Shown here one piece after another: positions 59,955 through 64,000 of a stretch of 64,000 bases of DNA (position 1 is its first letter; each line of letters opens with the position of its first letter). This stretch comes from Catenulispora sp. MAP5-51. Lineage in GTDB: Bacteria > Actinomycetota > Actinomycetes > Streptomycetales > Catenulisporaceae. Both the position numbers and the translations under genes were made by a program. Location: positions 124,001-188,000 of the forward strand of contig NZ_JBGCCH010000013.1 in NCBI RefSeq assembly GCF_041261205.1, read 5' to 3'. The notes below the pieces were generated by a model. The model was not told the DNA's origin. It worked only from the letters and a program-made list of their open reading frames with translations, and did no database searches.

Positions 59955-59972
59955 CTGGTCACTCCTGACCAG
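59955..59972. promoter_or_regulatory. Small inverted repeat in the kgd upstream region
   Basis: CTGGTCA (59955-59961) CTCC TGACCAG (59966-59972), plus CGTAC/GTACG at 59927-59940. They lie in the 264-base gap before kgd and could be operators or a terminator for the histidine kinase gene. Confidence 0.4.
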
Positions 59973-60172
59973 GCGCCTGCCACCTGGCCCTAGTCAGATA
60001 GAGGGATTTTCCGCGTCGGCCGGTGTGATCAGTGCCTCGAACCCGGGGCGCGACTGCAATAAGGCCGCACATCGGCGTAGCCTGGATGACCGCTATACGT
60101 CTACGACCGAGCCCCGGTCGTAGCCGCCGTGCACTCCTATACGCACCCACGCGGAAGAGGGCGGAAACCGCC

Positions 60173-63100
60173 GTGTCGCCACAGCCGTCGCAGCAGGCAA
60201 CCACCGATCAGACTGCCGGTACGCCGGGCTCCACGCCGGGGCACACCCTGGCCGAGTTCGGCCCGAACGAGTGGCTGGTGGACGAGATCTACCAGCAGTT
60301 CCTGCGCGACCCCGAGAGCGTGGACCGCGCGTGGTGGGACTTCTTCAACGACTACCAGCCCACGGACAGCTCTGCCGCCGCGCAGGCTCTTGCCCCCGTT
60401 GCGAAGGTTGATAACCCCGAAGTGACTGTGACCTCCGACACATCGGCCGCCTCTCAGACCGCTCCCGCCCCCGCCCCCTCCGCCGCTGCCCCGGCCGCCA
60501 CGGCGACCGTGCCGGCCCCGGCTCCGGCCCCCGCCGCGCAGCCCGCGGCTCCGGCTCCGGCTCCGGCCCCGGCCGCCCCCGCCCCGGTCCAGGTCCCGCG
60601 CGACGCGGCGACCACCGCCGCCCCGGCCCCGGCCGGCGGCGCCGCGGGCACCACCACGGCGGTCCTGAAGGGCCCGGCGGCCCGCGTGGTCACCAACATG
60701 GAGTCCTCCCTGGAGGTCCCGACCGCGACCAGCGTGCGCGCCGTCCCGGCCAAGCTGCTGATCGACAACCGGATCGTCATCAACAACCACCTGAAGCGGG
60801 CCCGCGGCGGCAAGGTCTCCTTCACCCACATCATCGGCTACGCCCTGGCGCAGGCGCTCAAGGCCATGCCGGAGATGAACCGCTCGTTCACCACGGAGAA
60901 CAACAAGCCGGCGGTCGTGACCCCGGCGCACGTCAACGTGGGCCTGGCCATCGACCAGGTGAAGCCGGACGGCACCCGGCAGCTGCTGGTCCCCTCCATC
61001 AAGGGCGCCGAGCTCATGGACTTCCGCGAGTTCTGGCAGGCCTACGAGGACGTGGTCCGCCGCGCCCGCAACAACAAGCTGACCCCGGACGACTTCGCCG
61101 GCACCACGATCTCGCTGACCAACCCGGGCACCATCGGCACCGTGCACTCCGTGCCGCGCCTGATGAAGGGCCAGGGCACCATCCTGGGCGTGGGCGCCAT
61201 GGAGTACCCGGCGGAGTACTCCGGCACCAGCGAGGAGACCCTGTCCCGGCTGGCGGTCAGCAAGGTCATGACCCTGACCTCGACCTACGACCACCGGATC
61301 ATCCAGGGCGCGCAGTCCGGCGACTTCCTGCGGATCATCCACCAGCTGCTGCTGGGCGAGGACGGGTTCTACGACAAGATCTTCGAGTCGCTGCGCATCC
61401 CCTACGAGCCGGTCCGCTGGATCCAGGACATCTCGGCCTCGCACGAGGACGACATCAACAAGACCGCGCGCGTGCAGGAGCTCATCGAGTCCTACCGCAC
61501 CCGCGGCCACCTGATGGCCGACACCGACCCGCTGGAGTACAAGCAGCGCCGGCACCCGGACCTGGACGTGGTCAGCCACGGCCTGACCCTGTGGGACCTG
61601 GAGCGCGAGTTCGCCACCGGCGGCTTCGGCGGCAAGAAGCTGATGAAGCTGCGCGACGTGCTGGGCGTGCTGCGCGACTCCTACTGCCGCACCATCGGCA
61701 TCGAGTACATGCACATCCAGTCCCCGGACGAGCGCAAGTGGATCCAGAACCGGGTGGAGCACGGCTACGCCAAGCCCGACCGCACCGAGCAGCTGCGCAT
61801 CCTGGAGCGCCTGAACGCCGCCGAGGCCTTCGAGACCTTCCTGCAGGTCAAGTTCATGGGCCAGAAGCGCTTCTCGCTGGAGGGCGGGGAGTCGGCGATC
61901 CCGCTGCTCGGCGAGATCCTGGCCGACGCCGCCCGGTCCGGCCTGGACGAGGTCGCGATCGGCATGGCGCACCGCGGCCGGCTCAACGTGCTGACGAACA
62001 TCGTCGGCAAGGAGTACGCCGAGGTCTTCCGCGAGTTCGAGGGCAACCTGGACCCCAAGTCCATGCACGGCTCCGGCGACGTGAAGTACCACCTGGGCGC
62101 CTCGGGCAGCTTCACCGCGCTGGACGGCTCGGAGATCGCCGTCACCCTGGCCGCGAACCCCTCTCACCTGGAGACCGTGGACCCGGTCCTGGAGGGCATC
62201 GTCCGCGCCAAGCAGGACATCATCGACAAGGCCTCGGCCGGCTTCACCGTGCTGCCGCTGCTGATCCACGGCGACGCCGCGTTCGCCGGCCAGGGCGTGG
62301 TGGCCGAGACCCTGAACCTGTCGCAGCTGCGCGGCTACCGCACCGGCGGCACCGTGCACCTGGTGATCAACAACCAGGTCGGCTTCACCACCTCGCCGAC
62401 CTCCTCGCGCTCCTCGATCTACGCCACCGACGTGGCCCGGATGATCGAGGCGCCGATCTTCCACGTGAACGGCGACGACCCCGAGGCCTGCGTCCGGGTG
62501 GCCAAGCTGGCCTTCGACTACCGCCAGGCGTTCAACAAGGACGTCGTCATCGACATGATCTGCTACCGCCGCCGCGGCCACAACGAGGGCGACGACCCGT
62601 CGATGACGCAGCCCCTGATGTACAACCTCATCGAGGCCAAGCGCAGCGTCCGCAAGCTGTACACCGAGGGCCTGATCGGCCGCGGCGACATCACCCTGGA
62701 AGAGGCCGAGGAGGCCCTGCGCAACTACCAGGGCCAGCTGGAGCGGGTGTTCGCCGAGACCAAGGAGGTCTCCAAGGCCCCGGTGTCGGCGACCTTCGCC
62801 GTGGACGTGCAGCCCTACCCGGCGCAGGTGGAGACCGCGATCACCGACCAGACCGTCAAGGTCATCGCCGACTCGCAGGTCTCGCTGCCCGACGGCTTCA
62901 CCCCGCACCCGAAGGTGCTGCAGCCGCTGCAGAAGCGGGCGCAGATGATCACCGACGACAAGATCGACTGGGGCATGGGCGAGACCCTGGCCTTCGGCTC
63001 GCTGCTGATGGAGGGCGTGCCGGTCCGGATGGCCGGCCAGGACTCCCGGCGCGGCACCTTCGTGCAGCGCCAGCACGTGCTGGTGGACCGGGAGAACGCC

Positions 63101-63982
63101 ACCGAGTACACCCCGCTGTCGAACCTGAGCTCCGAGCAGGCCAAGTACACCGTCTACGACTCGCTGCTCAGCGAGTACGCGGCCCTGGGCTTCGAGTACG
63201 GCTACTCCGTGGCCCGCGCGAACGCCCTGGTGCTGTGGGAGGCGCAGTTCGGCGACTTCGTCAACGGCGCGCAGTCGGTCATCGACGAGTACATCTCCAG
63301 CGGCGAGCAGAAGTGGGGCCAGCGCTCCGGCGTGGTGCTGCTGCTGCCGCACGGCTACGAGGGCCAGGGCCCGGACCACTCCTCGGCCCGCCCCGAGCGC
63401 TTCCTGCAGATGTGCGCGCAGAACAACATGACCGTGGCGATGCCCTCGAACCCGGCGTCGTACTTCCACCTCCTGCGCTGGCAGGCGCACAATCCGGCGC
63501 ACAAGCCGCTGGTGGTCTTCACGCCCAAGTCGATGCTGCGCCTGAAGGACGCCGTCTCGCCGGTCGCGGACTTCACCTCCGGCCGCTTCGAGCCGGTGCT
63601 GCCGGACGTCACGGTCGACCCGGCCGGCGTGCGCCGGGTGCTGCTGGTCTCCGGCAAGCTCTACTGGGAGCTGGCGGCCAAGCGCGCCAAGGCGGGCATC
63701 ACCGACACCGCGATCGTGCGGGTGGAGCGGCTGCACCCGCTGCCGGCCGCCGAGATCGCCGCGGTGCTGGCCGCCTACGGCCCGGACGTGGACCTGCGCT
63801 GGGTCCAGGAGGAGCCGGCCAACCAGGGCGTGTGGCCGTTCGTGGCGATGAACCTGCCGGCGGCCCTGGGCCGCGGCCTGACGGTGGTCTCGCGGGCCGC
63901 CGCCTCGTCCCCGGCGGTGGGCTCGGGCAAGCGGCACGCCGTTGAGCAGGGTCAGCTGGTCGAGGACGCCTTCACCGGCTGA
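60173..63982 (+). CDS. kgd: Multifunctional 2-oxoglutarate dehydrogenase (E1 with E2-like domain)
   Basis: 1269 residues. N-terminal segment [29 protein letters not shown] is the E1 targeting helix; residues about 65-165 are an Ala/Pro linker; about 170-390 form an E2 succinyltransferase catalytic domain with H374 in [13 protein letters not shown]; from about 430 the TPP-dependent E1 follows ([57 protein letters not shown]). No lipoyl domain, as expected for the actinobacterial enzyme that also makes 2-hydroxy-3-oxoadipate or succinic semialdehyde products. GTG 60173 agrees with family N-termini. Complete; stop at 63980-63982. Confidence 0.95.
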   Translation: MSPQPSQQATTDQTAGTPGSTPGHTLAEFGPNEWLVDEIYQQFLRDPESVDRAWWDFFNDYQPTDSSAAAQALAPVAKVDNPEVTVTSDTSAASQTAPAPAPSAAAPAATATVPAPAPAPAAQPAAPAPAPAPAAPAPVQVPRDAATTAAPAPAGGAAGTTTAVLKGPAARVVTNMESSLEVPTATSVRAVPAKLLIDNRIVINNHLKRARGGKVSFTHIIGYALAQALKAMPEMNRSFTTENNKPAVVTPAHVNVGLAIDQVKPDGTRQLLVPSIKGAELMDFREFWQAYEDVVRRARNNKLTPDDFAGTTISLTNPGTIGTVHSVPRLMKGQGTILGVGAMEYPAEYSGTSEETLSRLAVSKVMTLTSTYDHRIIQGAQSGDFLRIIHQLLLGEDGFYDKIFESLRIPYEPVRWIQDISASHEDDINKTARVQELIESYRTRGHLMADTDPLEYKQRRHPDLDVVSHGLTLWDLEREFATGGFGGKKLMKLRDVLGVLRDSYCRTIGIEYMHIQSPDERKWIQNRVEHGYAKPDRTEQLRILERLNAAEAFETFLQVKFMGQKRFSLEGGESAIPLLGEILADAARSGLDEVAIGMAHRGRLNVLTNIVGKEYAEVFREFEGNLDPKSMHGSGDVKYHLGASGSFTALDGSEIAVTLAANPSHLETVDPVLEGIVRAKQDIIDKASAGFTVLPLLIHGDAAFAGQGVVAETLNLSQLRGYRTGGTVHLVINNQVGFTTSPTSSRSSIYATDVARMIEAPIFHVNGDDPEACVRVAKLAFDYRQAFNKDVVIDMICYRRRGHNEGDDPSMTQPLMYNLIEAKRSVRKLYTEGLIGRGDITLEEAEEALRNYQGQLERVFAETKEVSKAPVSATFAVDVQPYPAQVETAITDQTVKVIADSQVSLPDGFTPHPKVLQPLQKRAQMITDDKIDWGMGETLAFGSLLMEGVPVRMAGQDSRRGTFVQRQHVLVDRENATEYTPLSNLSSEQAKYTVYDSLLSEYAALGFEYGYSVARANALVLWEAQFGDFVNGAQSVIDEYISSGEQKWGQRSGVVLLLPHGYEGQGPDHSSARPERFLQMCAQNNMTVAMPSNPASYFHLLRWQAHNPAHKPLVVFTPKSMLRLKDAVSPVADFTSGRFEPVLPDVTVDPAGVRRVLLVSGKLYWELAAKRAKAGITDTAIVRVERLHPLPAAEIAAVLAAYGPDVDLRWVQEEPANQGVWPFVAMNLPAALGRGLTVVSRAAASSPAVGSGKRHAVEQGQLVEDAFTG

Positions 63983-64000
63983 CGGAAAACCGACACGGGG

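Noticed and set aside
60137-63937. 1266-codon minus-strand open frame antisense to kgd
   Set aside because: Shadow of the kgd reading frame; composition is repetitive Arg/Gly/His/Val and no domain is recognisable.

Overview
The window is high-GC DNA from a filamentous-type actinomycete. The evidence is a fused E1/E2 2-oxoglutarate dehydrogenase (Kgd type), a HelD helicase, LytR-CpsA-Psr and LppX-like lipoproteins, a cysO-cysM-murI-rph-rdgB neighbourhood, many GTG starts, and a remnant of the NB-ARC domain found in SARP/AfsR regulators. Gene content recalls Catenulispora/Streptomyces relatives, but the genus is a guess. I see no complete insertion sequence, prophage or CRISPR array.

Layout. 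1-10 kb: a uronate-catabolism island on the minus strand (solute-binding lipoprotein, two permeases, ketodeoxyglucarate dehydratase, uronate dehydrogenase), then a secreted CBM2-FN3 protein divergent from an IclR regulator and a sugar-porter MFS gene. 10-17 kb: DUF2000 protein, three MFS/regulator or MFS/DUF blocks (ArsR/MFS, DUF2252, YcxB-like protein, MFS/XRE). 17.2-21.0 kb: a four-gene plus-strand cassette encoding an E2-like protein, a JAMM protease-E1 fusion, an unknown protein and a membrane protein. This is the most interesting locus, a bacterial ubiquitin-like conjugation candidate. 21-26 kb: GH130 enzyme, MHYT membrane sensor and GT4 glycosyltransferase with a C-terminal extension. 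26-30.6 kb: a leaderless poly-cysteine small ORF, an unknown protein, a Vps62-like membrane protein, and an SDR/MarR divergent pair. 30.6-38.2 kb: LCP protein, HelD, a membrane protein, UppP and an unknown protein. 38.2-45.7 kb: MFS exporter, FAD oxidoreductase, AI-2E-type transporter, GroES-like protein, BCP peroxiredoxin, HNH nuclease, an odd tRNA with a leucine UAG anticodon loop, and a DUF4190 protein. 45.8-55.3 kb: rdgB, lipoprotein, rph, a small protein, MBL hydrolase, murI, a DNA-glycosylase-annotated family protein, two LppX-like lipoproteins, cysM, cysO and a sulfur-type leader peptide. 55.4-64 kb: pgi, TPR protein, an OmpR/histidine kinase pair and kgd.

How the genes work together. 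The uronate island can take up a uronate or oligouronide, oxidise it to the aldarate lactone and dehydrate/decarboxylate ketodeoxyglucarate toward 2-oxoglutarate semialdehyde. The aldarate dehydratase and the transporter ATPase are not in the window. The cysO/cysM pair makes cysteine from a protein-bound thiocarboxylate and sits behind a small leader ORF. A second cysteine-rich leaderless ORF near 26 kb hints at another cysteine-responsive switch. A 55-bp dispersed repeat occurs three times (20.66, 26.20 and 57.84 kb), twice inside or at the start of coding sequence.
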